DNA from: Photobacterium sanctipauli | GTDB lineage: Bacteria > Pseudomonadota > Gammaproteobacteria > Enterobacterales > Vibrionaceae | Direction: 5' to 3' | Length of the DNA stretch: 64,000 nucleotides | Assembly (NCBI RefSeq): GCF_003026495.1 | Contig: NZ_PYMA01000004.1 | Location: 124,001 to 188,000 of the forward strand | In this document: positions 1 through 8,469 of the stretch, one piece after another | How the letters are laid out: each line of letters begins with the position of its first letter | Position numbering within the stretch: the first letter of the stretch is position 1 | The notes under the pieces: model-generated | Databases searched by the model: none | Seen by the model: the letters and a program-made list of their open reading frames with translations, nothing else | What the model was told of the DNA's origin: nothing | Position numbers and translations under genes: made by a program

Positions 1-357
1 GCGTTGTAGGGTGGTGACAACTGAATATCGTGCACTGATCAGGCTAGCCATATGTAGCGATGCTTCACCGATGCCAACCACAGGTGCCGATGTGACTTCG
101 CGTGCAGCCTGTAGCCCGGTGTCGTCAAAACAGGCAACAACATAGCCATCGATCCCTTGACCTTCATTGGCTTCAATTAGCTCGACGAGGTGATAAGCAG
201 CTTTTATACCGTCACTGGACCCTTCAATACTTGCAACGCCCTTAGATGGGTTGGTCACAATTAACTCTGTACCAGCACTGATGTATCTTTCACACGATTT
301 TTGAATCGTATCGGTGAACGATGTCGTGGTATTAGGGTTAATCACCATTATTCTCAT
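1..357 (-). CDS. Hydantoin/Asp-Glu racemase family protein (3' end outside window)
   Basis: The minus strand opens at an ATG (357-355) preceded by an AGAAGGA ribosome-binding site and stays open to the window edge, about 119 codons. The product begins MRIMVINPNTT, the N-terminal signature of the Asp/Glu/hydantoin racemase family, followed by a VVACFDDTG segment that carries the first catalytic cysteine of this family. Family members racemise hydantoins, allantoin or amino acids in the cytoplasm. The second catalytic cysteine lies beyond the edge, so the substrate cannot be judged. It is transcribed away from vxrA. Confidence 0.75.
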   Translation of the reverse strand, partial: MRIMVINPNTTTSFTDTIQKSCERYISAGTELIVTNPSKGVASIEGSSDGIKAAYHLVELIEANEGQGIDGYVVACFDDTGLQAAREVTSAPVVGIGEASLHMASLISARYSVVTTLQR

Positions 358-726
358 GAATCTATCCTTCTGATCTTTTGAATAAAAAATGTGTTACATA
401 AAAAATGTCAGCCCTGAATACAATTGGTGAACATAAAATGTTGATGGCTTAATGCAGTGCCTAACAAGTTGTTGTTACCAAAGTATTTGCCGTTACTTAG
501 TGTTGTTTTTCTCTGCATTGTTCATCAGGGCATGTGTTAAATGTATACAATTTTATTAACCTGTAAAGTGATTTGTTACTTGTGTGTTAATTAAATTTTA
601 AAATGTGACGTTGATAGAGGTCGGATGGCTGGTGTTGAGAGCAGCTAAGTGTCATTTTTCAGAAACTTAGCATTTGAATGACAATAATCTGACAATGTAA
701 AGGTGTTGGGTGATAAACTCTTTGGT
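358..726. other. AT-rich divergent intergenic region between the racemase gene and vxrA
   Basis: This gap must hold the promoters of the racemase gene and of the vxr operon. It is AT-rich, especially 540-605, but I see no clear operator or hairpin. A GTG at 703 would extend vxrA by eight codons. Confidence 0.5.
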
Positions 727-2166
727 ATGAAAAAGTATGTCCTATTGTTCTCACTGCTGCTCACCGGAGCAGGTACAGTTCAGGCTGAAAATTTGCCTGA
801 ACGTTTGAATGCTGTTCGCTCAGAGTTGCTAGCCAGTGAGCCTTTGGCGACTTATGATTTCAGGCAACTGCAAAGTCAGTTTCCTACGCCATTATTGGTG
901 CCTTCTTCATTGCTGCCGCAATCGTCGGTTTATCCACTTAAGTCAATTCAGCGTCTATATAAGAACGCGATTACTTGTAAAGGACCTTGGCCGGTAAGCC
1001 CGTTGTTAACTCAGCCATTAGTCTTTACTCGTGCGCTATGTAATAACTCGGTATTACCTATTGGTTGGTTTGCAAGGGCGGGGTATATCCACCCAGGTGG
1101 CGGCAGCTATGCGTTGCGGTATCTAGAGCAGCATCCAGGTATGCTTGAAAAACTGGAAGGTTATCAACATATCCAGGAGCGGGAATTAGCGCCGACCAAT
1201 ACCATACTGGGCCGTTTGCAACGGATGAGCCATGAAGAAATTCAAGTGTTTATCCTCGGTGCAGAAGCGTTTATTTCTAATGGCGAGCTTTGGATACGTA
1301 ATGGCAATGAATACCTTATCTATGGGCAGCCGACATGGTCTTTGGCTCTCAAAGAATTTGATGTGAACTTCACGCGTTTAAATCAGACTAACTTTTGTGT
1401 TCTGAAAAGCGGCAACATTTGCTGGGAAGAAGAAGACAAGTCGCATTTGACGCTATACCTGTTGGTTGGCCTCTTGGTGGTTAATATTGGTTTGTTGTTC
1501 GGCTGGGCATTTTACCGTTGGCGAATCCGCCGCCGGGCGATGCAAGAACGTATGCTGGTATTGCAGATCTTAACCCACGAGTTGCGCACACCCATTGCCA
1601 GCTTGGCCATGACAGTAGAAGGTTTCAGGCGGCACTTTGATGCATTGCCAGAAAGCCTATATGATGAATTTAGACGACTAACGGAAGACTCTAGGCGTTT
1701 GAGGCAACTTGCAGAGGCAAGTAAAGATTATTTACAAGCGAATCAACAGGAACTAAGTGTCCAACATGTTGACTCATTTAATGAGTGGGTTGAATACTTA
1801 ACTGAACCTTATGAGGTTGAGCTTGAGCTAGCCGAAGACCGGCCTGTTGACGTGAACATATATTGGTTGGGCACCTGTATAGATAACTTGTTATCTAATG
1901 CCCATAAATATGGCGTTAAGCCAGTGAAATTAACATCATCGTTCAAAGATGGAAAATTGATTGTAAGCGTTTCAGATAACGGACAGCTTGGTACAAAAGA
2001 CTGGGCAAGATTAAGAAAGCCCTTTGTGAGTGAAAAAGGCTTGGGGCTTGGCCTTACAATCGTTGAATCGATGATCCGAAGAATGGGGGGACGAATGAAG
2101 TTAATCGGCCCTCCGACAACATTTATATTGGAGATACCGTGTGAATCAGACTCTGCTTCTGGTTGA
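727..2166 (+). CDS. vxrA: VxrA-type sensor histidine kinase (DUF3404 sensor domain)
   Basis: Membrane sensor kinase, 479 residues. Starting at ATG 727 places a clean signal sequence (MKKYVLLFSLLLTGAGTVQA) at the N-terminus; an upstream GTG at 703 is possible but adds a polar stretch before it. A periplasmic domain of about 220 residues is followed by a membrane helix around residues 240-262, the HisKA box with THELRTP (phospho-His about residue 284), an N-box with DNLLSNAHKYG and a G-box with GLGLGLTIVES. This matches VxrA of V. cholerae (WigK; VbrK in V. parahaemolyticus), which answers cell-wall damage and controls envelope repair, type VI secretion and biofilm. It overlaps vxrB by 26 bases, so the two are translationally linked. 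The cholera operon continues with vxrD and vxrE, which are not seen here. Confidence 0.85.
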   Translation: MKKYVLLFSLLLTGAGTVQAENLPERLNAVRSELLASEPLATYDFRQLQSQFPTPLLVPSSLLPQSSVYPLKSIQRLYKNAITCKGPWPVSPLLTQPLVFTRALCNNSVLPIGWFARAGYIHPGGGSYALRYLEQHPGMLEKLEGYQHIQERELAPTNTILGRLQRMSHEEIQVFILGAEAFISNGELWIRNGNEYLIYGQPTWSLALKEFDVNFTRLNQTNFCVLKSGNICWEEEDKSHLTLYLLVGLLVVNIGLLFGWAFYRWRIRRRAMQERMLVLQILTHELRTPIASLAMTVEGFRRHFDALPESLYDEFRRLTEDSRRLRQLAEASKDYLQANQQELSVQHVDSFNEWVEYLTEPYEVELELAEDRPVDVNIYWLGTCIDNLLSNAHKYGVKPVKLTSSFKDGKLIVSVSDNGQLGTKDWARLRKPFVSEKGLGLGLTIVESMIRRMGGRMKLIGPPTTFILEIPCESDSASG

Positions 2167-2803
2167 AGATGACCGCAACCTTGCCGATGGTTTACTCGAG
2201 AGCTTGAAAGAAGCTGGTTACAACTGCCTGTATTCTGACTGTGCAACGAATGTGGCCGACTTATGGGCAAATGCTGATCTGGTTGTGCTGGATCGCCAGC
2301 TGCCTGAAGGCGACTCGCTGAACTACCTAAAAGAATGGCTTCAAATTAAGCATGTGCCAGTTATTTTGTTAACTGCAATGGTGTCTGTAACTGATAAGGT
2401 TATCGGCCTTGATTCTGGTGCTAAGGATTACCTCACCAAACCTTTTGCCGAGGAAGAACTGCTGGCGCGTATTCGTTTGCATCTTCGTGATGGTGCTCCT
2501 GAAGTACCTGCAGCAAACGTGGTGAAAGTTGGTGATATTACTATTGATTTAGATAGCCGTGATGTCACGTTAAATGGTGACAATGTCACGCTAACCAGAA
2601 CAGAATTCGAGTTACTGGTCTTTTTGGCCAAGAATGCTGGTCGCGTATTTACTCGTGATGAGCTGCTTGATCAGGTTTGGGGCTATAACCATTACCCAAC
2701 AACGCGAACTGTTGACACCCATATTCTTCAGCTTCGCCAGAAATTGCCTGGTATTGAAATTGAAACCCTACGCGGTGTTGGTTACCGGATGAAGTCTGTC
2801 TAG
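2141..2803 (+). CDS. vxrB: VxrB-type OmpR/PhoB-family response regulator
   Basis: Cytoplasmic response regulator, 220 residues with a GTG start inside the end of the kinase gene. The receiver domain has the acidic pair D10-D11, the phospho-acceptor Asp51 in VVLDRQLP, and the conserved lysine in DYLTKPF. The C-terminal winged-helix domain (about residues 125-220) has the OmpR-type TRTEFELLVFLAKNAGRVFT and TVDTHILQLRQKL segments. Partner of the kinase immediately upstream; orthologues are VxrB, WigR and VbrR. Operon position and family identity agree, so the assignment is firm. Confidence 0.88.
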   Translation: MNQTLLLVEDDRNLADGLLESLKEAGYNCLYSDCATNVADLWANADLVVLDRQLPEGDSLNYLKEWLQIKHVPVILLTAMVSVTDKVIGLDSGAKDYLTKPFAEEELLARIRLHLRDGAPEVPAANVVKVGDITIDLDSRDVTLNGDNVTLTRTEFELLVFLAKNAGRVFTRDELLDQVWGYNHYPTTRTVDTHILQLRQKLPGIEIETLRGVGYRMKSV

Positions 2804-2805
2804 TA

Positions 2806-3672
2806 ATGTCTAAACTCTCCGTCACAACGACAGCTTTGTTTTTTCTTCACTCGGCGCTATGGGCGCCGAGTGTTGCCGCTAAGTGGTTTACCCAGCAGGA
2901 TCTGTTTACCGCGGCTCATCAAAACTTGCTTGAAGGGAAGACTTCGCAAAGTTTTGATTCTATGGTGCAGGCTTGGCAACAAAACCCGACTAACATACAG
3001 ACGAGCAACCTGAATGGCTTGCTTGAGTTGGCCATTACAGAGGATTGCGGTCATAGCCTCGATCAAGCGCCGCTTCCTCCTTGGCTATCGAGCTTAGTCA
3101 TTCAGCGTGAAATGGTGCAGAACCAGAATCAGATCTTACCTAAATTGTTGATTAATGGGGTTTCTGAACCAAGAGTCACTTCGATAGAGTTCATTCGTTG
3201 GCCTGAGCAATCAGTGATTTCAGCAACGCCTAAAAGGTTGAACGGTGGCTACTTTTCAATCGAGACTAAGCGGCTGGAGAAGGCCAGTAACGAAGGGTTA
3301 TATCAATTAACCATCAAAGCCGATGGAGAGGAAGATTACACTACGTGGGTGCTGATGACCGCACCAAGCAAGAAACAAAGGATAGGGTGGATTGACAGTC
3401 GAAATTGGCGTATTGAACGTAACGGTTTGCCAAATCGTGCATGTCCTTCGCCAGTATTAGCCATGAACGTATATGACTTGAATGATACGTCATGGACTCC
3501 GTTGTGGACGGAAAATGTCGATGGTAAGTTGCCAACGACGGTGCCAAAACTCGATTTGCCTGACGGCCGGTATTGGTTAAGTGTCGGATTGGTCGAAAGC
3601 CGCTGGCAAGGTGAAATCTCAATCCTTGATATTCAAACCATTACACGCCCTGTCGACTTTCCTGACTATTGA
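2806..3672 (+). CDS. vxrC: VxrC-like secreted DUF2861 protein
   Basis: Product of 288 residues starting 2 bases after vxrB, so certainly in the same transcript. An N-terminal signal peptide (about 25 residues ending APSVAAK) predicts export to the periplasm. The rest has no catalytic motif that I recognise; it resembles the DUF2861 proteins found third in vxr operons. In V. cholerae VxrC modulates outputs of the VxrAB system by an unclear mechanism. The family is inferred from residue pattern and position. Confidence 0.75.
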   Translation: MSKLSVTTTALFFLHSALWAPSVAAKWFTQQDLFTAAHQNLLEGKTSQSFDSMVQAWQQNPTNIQTSNLNGLLELAITEDCGHSLDQAPLPPWLSSLVIQREMVQNQNQILPKLLINGVSEPRVTSIEFIRWPEQSVISATPKRLNGGYFSIETKRLEKASNEGLYQLTIKADGEEDYTTWVLMTAPSKKQRIGWIDSRNWRIERNGLPNRACPSPVLAMNVYDLNDTSWTPLWTENVDGKLPTTVPKLDLPDGRYWLSVGLVESRWQGEISILDIQTITRPVDFPDY

Positions 3673-3708
3673 TCCCTTTTAAAATTTATTCGGTGTTTCG
3701 TTGTATGC

Positions 3709-3749
3709 TCCCTTAGCTTAGTTGGCTCTTTGCTTAGCTGACTAAGGGA
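3709..3749 (+). terminator. Hairpin after vxrC, possible terminator
   Basis: An inverted repeat TCCCTTAG/CTAAGGGA with further partial pairing lies 37 bases after vxrC. The nearest T-rich tract starts about 15 bases further on, so it is a weak intrinsic terminator at best. Confidence 0.35.
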
Positions 3750-3857
3750 CTTAGCTAGCCATACCTCTCTCTTTTTCATTGTCTTACCTGTTGTTGCTGT
3801 ATTTATATCCATAGGGTGTCAACTATTTCGGAAACCTAAACGCTATAAATTGAATAA

Positions 3858-3880
3858 AAGATATATTTTATTTGCATCTT
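3858..3880 (+). promoter_or_regulatory. Probable NsrR operator upstream of nnrS
   Basis: A 23-base imperfect palindrome with AAGAT at its left end and GCATCTT at its right end matches the known gammaproteobacterial NsrR motif (AAGATGCATTT and its mirror image). NsrR is the nitric-oxide-sensing iron-sulfur repressor, and nnrS is a classic member of its regulon. Confidence 0.65.
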
Positions 3881-3882
3881 TT

Positions 3883-3905
3883 AAGGTGTATTATATATGC
3901 ATGTT
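3883..3905 (+). promoter_or_regulatory. Possible second, degenerate NsrR-like site
   Basis: A weaker palindrome (AAGGTGTATT, then ATATGCATGTT) begins 25 bases after the start of the better site, close to two helical turns, and ends 20 bases before the nnrS start codon. Confidence 0.3.
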
Positions 3906-3924
3906 TAAAGGGTGGTAATCGACC

Positions 3925-5139
3925 ATGATGCAAATTCTTGATAGTGAAAAGGAACAAAAGATCGTTCCTGTATTTCGTTTAGCATTTAGACCATTTTTCT
4001 TAGGCGCAAGTCTTTTTTCAGTTGTCGCGATGGTGCTATGGGCAATGTTTTGGGCTGGTAATGGCAGTGTAGCCGCTTTCATGTATGGCAATCCAATATG
4101 GTGGCATAGTCATGAAATGCTTTTTGGCTTCACTGGTGCTGTTATTGTCGGCTTCTTACTAACTGCGGTTCAGAACTGGACGGGGAATCCGGGTGTACGG
4201 GGTTGGGCGCTAGCTTTCGTTTTCATGTTGTGGCTGATGGCCCGGGTAGGGCTGCTACTTGGTTCACCTAGTGTGATTTGGATGGTTGTTGACTTACTCT
4301 GGATGCCAATTTCAGCTTACTTTCTTGCTAAGCCGATCATTATTCGCCAGCAGTGGAATAACTTGTTCTTCACGCCGATGATTGTGTTAATGACCTTGTT
4401 AAATGCGCTGTTCCATTTGATTGCTTTAGGTATGACGGACCTGACTACCCGATCGGTTTCTTTTGCTACCGTGATGGTTATTTCAATCATTGTTCTAGTT
4501 GTTGGTGGCAGGGTGATTCCATTTTTCACATGGCGAGGGACGCAAACCGAGCAGATTACGCGTGTGAAATGGATTGAGCTTGCCTCTTTGGCATCGAGTT
4601 GGTTGCTATTACTGGTTGTATTGGCTTCGTTGGTGTTGCCATCGACTGTCATACCGCAAGCTTTACTGCCTGTTTTGCTACTATCAACGGCTGTACTGCA
4701 CTTTATTCGCTTTGCGCGATGGCGTACTTTCTCAACGCTTCGTGTACCATTGCTGTGGTCGCTTCATTTTGCGTATGCGGCAATGATTGTAGGGATGGTG
4801 TTGCTGGCGATGCATTACACTAACCAAGCTGTAAGTTACAGTGTCGCGCTACACATGCTGACGGTTGGTGGTGTTGGTTGTATGATCATTGCCATGATAG
4901 CGCGTGTTTCGCTCGGCCATACCGGGCGTGCGTTGCAAATTAAGCGTGTCATGGTGGTCGCGTTTGTTGCGTTAATTGCTTCAACCTTAGTTAGAACGGT
5001 GATGATTGCGTGGTTACCTGCATTAACCATCAACGCCTATGTGATTTCGGCCTGCTTGTGGGCAATGGCTTTTACTATCTTTAGTGTTGTTTACTATCCG
5101 ATTTTAACGCAAGCTCGGGTCGATGGTAGGCCTGGATAA
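3925..5139 (+). CDS. nnrS: NnrS family membrane protein (nitrosative stress)
   Basis: Polytopic inner-membrane protein of 404 residues with about 12 hydrophobic segments. The N-terminal FRLAFRPFFLGASLFS and WHSHEMLFGFTGAVIVGFLLTA segments are family hallmarks; the histidines of WHSHEM are conserved candidates for haem/copper binding. NnrS proteins protect cells against nitric oxide and iron nitrosyl complexes. Expression is probably de-repressed by nitric oxide through the NsrR-like sites just upstream. It stands alone between the vxr operon and yoaH. Confidence 0.9.
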   Translation: MMQILDSEKEQKIVPVFRLAFRPFFLGASLFSVVAMVLWAMFWAGNGSVAAFMYGNPIWWHSHEMLFGFTGAVIVGFLLTAVQNWTGNPGVRGWALAFVFMLWLMARVGLLLGSPSVIWMVVDLLWMPISAYFLAKPIIIRQQWNNLFFTPMIVLMTLLNALFHLIALGMTDLTTRSVSFATVMVISIIVLVVGGRVIPFFTWRGTQTEQITRVKWIELASLASSWLLLLVVLASLVLPSTVIPQALLPVLLLSTAVLHFIRFARWRTFSTLRVPLLWSLHFAYAAMIVGMVLLAMHYTNQAVSYSVALHMLTVGGVGCMIIAMIARVSLGHTGRALQIKRVMVVAFVALIASTLVRTVMIAWLPALTINAYVISACLWAMAFTIFSVVYYPILTQARVDGRPG

Positions 5140-5223
5140 TTGAAACTTGTCATGAAAAACAATGAGTGACAAGGAAGAGGGAAATCCTTAAAATACGCAC
5201 TCTTTTTTCTAAGTGGATGACAT

Positions 5224-5400
5224 ATGTTTAATAATACGCCGACATTGACCCATGCCCAGCAGCAAGCAGCCGCTGAAAAAATTCATGAACTCATGGCTCA
5301 GGGTATCAGCAGTGGGCAGGCAATTATGATGGTTGCCAATGAAATCCGCGAAGCAGAAGCGAAAAAGAACGAAGCAGAATCTGAACCTGATTCAGAGTAA
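5224..5400 (+). CDS. yoaH: YoaH-like UPF0181 small protein
   Basis: A 58-codon ORF encodes a soluble acidic protein containing [20 protein letters not shown], the core of the UPF0181 (YoaH) family, with the familiar LTHAQQQAA segment before it. The tail is rich in Glu and Asp. E. coli YoaH is about 59 residues, so the length fits. Its function is unknown. A strong terminator follows directly, so it is a single-gene transcript or the end of one from nnrS. Confidence 0.85.
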   Translation: MFNNTPTLTHAQQQAAAEKIHELMAQGISSGQAIMMVANEIREAEAKKNEAESEPDSE

Positions 5401-5428
5401 TCTGAGTATATTTCACTGCGCTTCTATG

Positions 5429-5457
5429 AAAACAGGCACCCACGGGTGCCTGTTTTT
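5429..5457 (+). terminator. Rho-independent terminator after yoaH
   Basis: AACAGGCACCC and GGGTGCCTGTT pair around a 3-base loop and end in a T5 run. Confidence 0.9.
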
Positions 5458-5635
5458 GCATCAAATCGTGCAATAAATCTCATTTGTACACCCTTCCCTT
5501 AGTAAATTACCTCATGCTGAAATAGAATCTAAATCATCGTATTTAATCGCGTTGATTAATACTGCAAAAGTATCCCTAGAAAGAGACATTGCGCTTTTTC
5601 TTTCGCTGAGGTCATCATTTTTATGGGGGGACAGG

Positions 5636-6151
5636 ATGAATAACCGTTACCTGAAAGCTCGCACATTAGCGCGTGCTAAGCATAAAGGACAAATGTACGG
5701 TGATGTACCTTATTTTATCCACCTAGAGGCGGTTGCCCGTCTAGCAAGTCCGTTTGGTACTGACGCCATGATTGTCGCGCAACTTCATGATGTAGTAGAA
5801 GATACTGCGACTAGCATTGAAGAAATATTTGCTGATTTCGGCTTTATTGTGGCTGATGCGGTCAAATATATATCGGACAGTAATATTGAGGACAGGGCAC
5901 TTCGTAAAAAAGAAATTAACCTACGACTATCTTCACTTGATACAGCCGAAGAGGCTGCGCGAATCGCACTGATTGTTAAGGCTTGTGATCGTCTAGCCAA
6001 TGTTCGGGCCAGTTTAAAAACATCTGAAAACTATTTTGCCATCTACCAAAAAGAGCATGCTGCTTTTCGTGAATCGGTCTACCGTAAAGGGCTATGCGAA
6101 GCTATCTGGTGGGAGTTAGATAACCTGTTGAGGTATTCTGAAGCCTCATAG
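5636..6151 (+). CDS. Stand-alone HD-domain alarmone-hydrolase-like protein
   Basis: The start at 5636 is chosen because GGGGGGACAGG lies directly before it; an upstream in-frame start (5552) adds an unconserved leader. The 171-residue protein is an HD-superfamily hydrolase with the order seen in the SpoT/MESH1 hydrolase domain: a first His in YFIHLEAVA, the HD pair in LHDVVEDT, and a later Asp in KACDRLANVR. HDVVEDT followed by a DRLANVR-type motif is typical of (p)ppGpp pyrophosphohydrolases. No synthetase, TGS or ACT domain is present. The likely role is hydrolysis of ppGpp or a related nucleotide in the cytoplasm; the substrate is inferred. Confidence 0.75.
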   Translation: MNNRYLKARTLARAKHKGQMYGDVPYFIHLEAVARLASPFGTDAMIVAQLHDVVEDTATSIEEIFADFGFIVADAVKYISDSNIEDRALRKKEINLRLSSLDTAEEAARIALIVKACDRLANVRASLKTSENYFAIYQKEHAAFRESVYRKGLCEAIWWELDNLLRYSEAS

Positions 6152-6175
6152 GTCTAGCATCTACGCTAATAAAGA

Positions 6176-6200
6176 AAAGGGGCTGATAACCAGCTCCTTT
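6176..6200 (-). terminator. Bidirectional terminator between the HD gene and nadE
   Basis: AAAGGGGCTG and CAGCTCCTTT pair with one mismatch. On the minus strand the stem runs into TTTTCTTTATT, which suits the end of nadE. Confidence 0.65.
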
Positions 6201-6223
6201 ATATTGTCTTTAATACCGAAAAA

Positions 6224-7060
6224 TTACTCTTCGTCGTAGATTGTCGGGATCGGTTGGCGCTTATGCTGTGTTTTCTTATAAATACTAATTAGGCGCTCGG
6301 CAACGTCACTATCGACTGGGCGGCCTTCAAGAAAATCATCGATCTGATCGTAGCTCACCTGTAGCGCATCTTCATCTGCTTTCTGAGGGGCAAGTTCTTC
6401 AAGATCAGCGGTAGGGACTTTGTATACCAATAGCTCTGGCGCACCTAGCTTGTCAGCCAACTGGCGCACCTGGCGCTTGTTTAGGCCAAATAGCGGTGCT
6501 AAGTCACATGCACCGTCACCAAACTTGGTGTAGAAACCGGTAATATTCTCTGCTGAGTGGTCTGTACCTAGTACTAAGCCACCAACCAGTCCTGCAATCT
6601 CATATTGAGCGATCATGCGGGTACGTGCTTTTACATTGCCCTTGACGAAATCGACGGTTGCATCCGATTTAGGAATTAAGTTCGTACCTTCTAGTGCGAG
6701 AAGTGTACTTGCGTGGGTACCGTCTACACCGTCTTTGATGTTCACACTCACAGAGTGGGTGGGTTTAATGAATGAAAGCGCTAATTGAGCTTCGTCCTCA
6801 TCCTTTTGTTCGCCATATGGCAGGCGAACAGCGATGAACTGGTAGCTGTCAGTGTTTTCCGACTTATTCAAGCCTTCCACGGCTAGCTGTGCTAAACGGC
6901 CACATGTCGTTGAATCCACACCGCCGCTGATACCTAGTACAAGAGACTTACATCCAGATTGCTTAAGCTTGTTTTGAATGAAAGCAACACGACGCTCAAT
7001 TTCAAAGTCGACGTCAATAGTAGGTAATACGCGCATTTCGTCGCGAATTAACTGTTCCAT
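6224..7060 (-). CDS. nadE: NH3-dependent NAD+ synthetase
   Basis: Converts deamido-NAD, ATP and ammonia to NAD+, the last step of NAD synthesis, in the cytoplasm. The 278-residue length matches the short ammonia-dependent class with no glutaminase domain. The ATP pyrophosphatase P-loop is visible as [11 protein letters not shown] (about residues 42-52), with the downstream [20 protein letters not shown] segment that binds deamido-NAD and closes the active site. It is divergent from the adenylyltransferase gene at 7244, which supplies the preceding pathway step. Confidence 0.95.
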   Translation of the reverse strand: MEQLIRDEMRVLPTIDVDFEIERRVAFIQNKLKQSGCKSLVLGISGGVDSTTCGRLAQLAVEGLNKSENTDSYQFIAVRLPYGEQKDEDEAQLALSFIKPTHSVSVNIKDGVDGTHASTLLALEGTNLIPKSDATVDFVKGNVKARTRMIAQYEIAGLVGGLVLGTDHSAENITGFYTKFGDGACDLAPLFGLNKRQVRQLADKLGAPELLVYKVPTADLEELAPQKADEDALQVSYDQIDDFLEGRPVDSDVAERLISIYKKTQHKRQPIPTIYDEE

Positions 7061-7110
7061 AGTGAATGAATCCTCAGGGCATTGCCCGATTTCTAACCAA
7101 ATAGCATCAC

Positions 7111-7140
7111 TTAATGCAAAAACATCCCGTATTGCATTAA
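7111..7140. promoter_or_regulatory. Perfect 9-bp inverted repeat between nadE and the adenylyltransferase gene
   Basis: TTAATGCAA (7111-7119) and TTGCATTAA (7132-7140) form a perfect dyad with a 12-base spacer, 50 bases upstream of nadE. There is no T-run and it lies between divergent genes, so an operator is more likely than a terminator. It does not match the E. coli NadR box that I know. Confidence 0.45.
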
Positions 7141-7243
7141 ACCTTTTGCAAAATCATGCGATAACTCTATTAAAGGATCAATCCTCAATTGATAATTAAA
7201 TAGAATTAACAGTAAAACGGTATAAAAAAAGGACATTCTTGTT

Positions 7244-7768
7244 ATGGCAGAGTCAATTGCAGTGTTCGGCAGTGCATTTAATCCTCCGAGCCTCGGTCAT
7301 AAATCGGTATTGGAGCGCCTTGCTCATTTTGATCGGGTTTTGTTGCTTCCAAGCTTTAGCCATGCATGGGGAAAGAAAATGCTTGGCTATCAACAGCGCT
7401 GCCAGTTGGTGACGGCTTTTATCGAGGATATCAACTTACCGAATGTCGAGTTATCTCGCCTTGAGGAGCAAATCGCAGTGGGTGATGAGGCAGTCACTAC
7501 GTTTGCTGTATTCGAAGCATTAGAGCAGAAACACCCAAAAGCCAATCTAACTTTTGTTGTTGGGCCTGATAACTTTTTGAACTTTCGCAAGTTCTATAAA
7601 GCAGATGAGATTATGTCGCGCTGGCAGGTGCTGGCTTGTCCTGAAACGGTCAAGGTACGAAGCACAGATATTCGGTGTCAGATTGAAAATTATTGCGACA
7701 TATCACATTTAACTACTGAAAAAGTAGCTAACATGTTACAAGACGAGCGATGGTATCAACAAGATTGA
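7244..7768 (+). CDS. Nicotinate/nicotinamide-nucleotide adenylyltransferase (NadD-like)
   Basis: A 174-residue nucleotidyltransferase-fold protein. The adenylyltransferase signature is present at both ends: GSAFNPPSLGHKSVLERL (the final GH binds ATP phosphates) and VRSTDIR, the ISSTxxR-type motif near the C-terminus. It transfers AMP from ATP to NaMN or NMN. It is shorter than classical NadD (about 210 residues) and may be a second enzyme alongside nadD elsewhere in the genome, so no symbol is given. The start has AAAAAAAGGA upstream. The divergent nadE supports a role in NAD supply. Confidence 0.85.
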   Translation: MAESIAVFGSAFNPPSLGHKSVLERLAHFDRVLLLPSFSHAWGKKMLGYQQRCQLVTAFIEDINLPNVELSRLEEQIAVGDEAVTTFAVFEALEQKHPKANLTFVVGPDNFLNFRKFYKADEIMSRWQVLACPETVKVRSTDIRCQIENYCDISHLTTEKVANMLQDERWYQQD

Positions 7769-7847
7769 TAGTTTGAATAGGTTGTTTTCTTTCCTGATAT
7801 TGTTCAGGTATTCGTTTAAATCGTGTGATTTTAGGCAGATGTAGAGC

Positions 7848-8336
7848 GTGTTGTTTTCATATGTAATTGCGGGTTTATCTCTATCGGCAATGCCGATCGA
7901 TAGTGAAGCCTGTGAAGGCCATGAGCCTATTTCACAGACATCGGTTATCGCTTTGCAAGACAAGTGTCACCGCCAATATCAGCAACAGTACGTTGATACT
8001 GATAATGAGGTATCTTGGCAAGCCCAATCTGAATCATCTGATACCAGCGCATCGTTTTGGGATAATTGGTCGGGTGATTTAGCATCGCCTGTCATGACAA
8101 CCACCGCTTCGAGTAGTTTTTATGGCTTGGGGGTGTGGATGCCGGAAAAGTATGCTGATGATGAAATTCTCACTGTGGAAGATGCCAAAGAGTGGATTAA
8201 AAAACACGGTCTACAAATGAGCTTTGGTGTCGGTGGAGAAGACGGTAATTCGCCACGAGTACGTTTTGATTATCGTTGGCATGACGATGGGGATCTTGAT
8301 GATGTGTTCATCCAAATTGATATCCCATTTCAATAG
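7848..8336 (+). CDS. Hypothetical exported protein
   Basis: I do not recognise the family. The ORF can start at GTG 7848, giving a hydrophobic N-terminus (LFSYVIAGLSLSAMPIDSEA) that looks like a short signal peptide; the next in-frame ATG would remove it. The mature part is acidic, with a Ser/Thr-rich linker and a C-terminal part containing VEDAKEWIKKHGLQMSFGVG and alternating strands ending in IQIDIPFQ. Two cysteines near the N-terminus could form a disulfide. A strong terminator follows. Confidence 0.6.
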   Translation: MLFSYVIAGLSLSAMPIDSEACEGHEPISQTSVIALQDKCHRQYQQQYVDTDNEVSWQAQSESSDTSASFWDNWSGDLASPVMTTTASSSFYGLGVWMPEKYADDEILTVEDAKEWIKKHGLQMSFGVGGEDGNSPRVRFDYRWHDDGDLDDVFIQIDIPFQ

Positions 8337-8352
8337 CAAGAAAGCCAATAGC

Positions 8353-8382
8353 AAAAAAGCGACCGTTTGAGTCGCTTTTTTT
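8353..8382 (+). terminator. Rho-independent terminator
   Basis: AAAAAGCGAC and GTCGCTTTTT pair around a short loop, followed by a T-run; ends the 7848-8336 transcript. Confidence 0.9.
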
Positions 8383-8469
8383 GTATTTTAGACTTTGGTT
8401 ATTGGACTTAGGCCCTTGGATTCTGTTTCTTAGCACTCGGTAGTAGGCGTAAGTTTCGAGATGTTAGAA

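Noticed and set aside
358..726. Riboswitch or small RNA between the racemase gene and vxrA
   Set aside because: The region is AT-rich with no stable hairpin series or terminator-like end.
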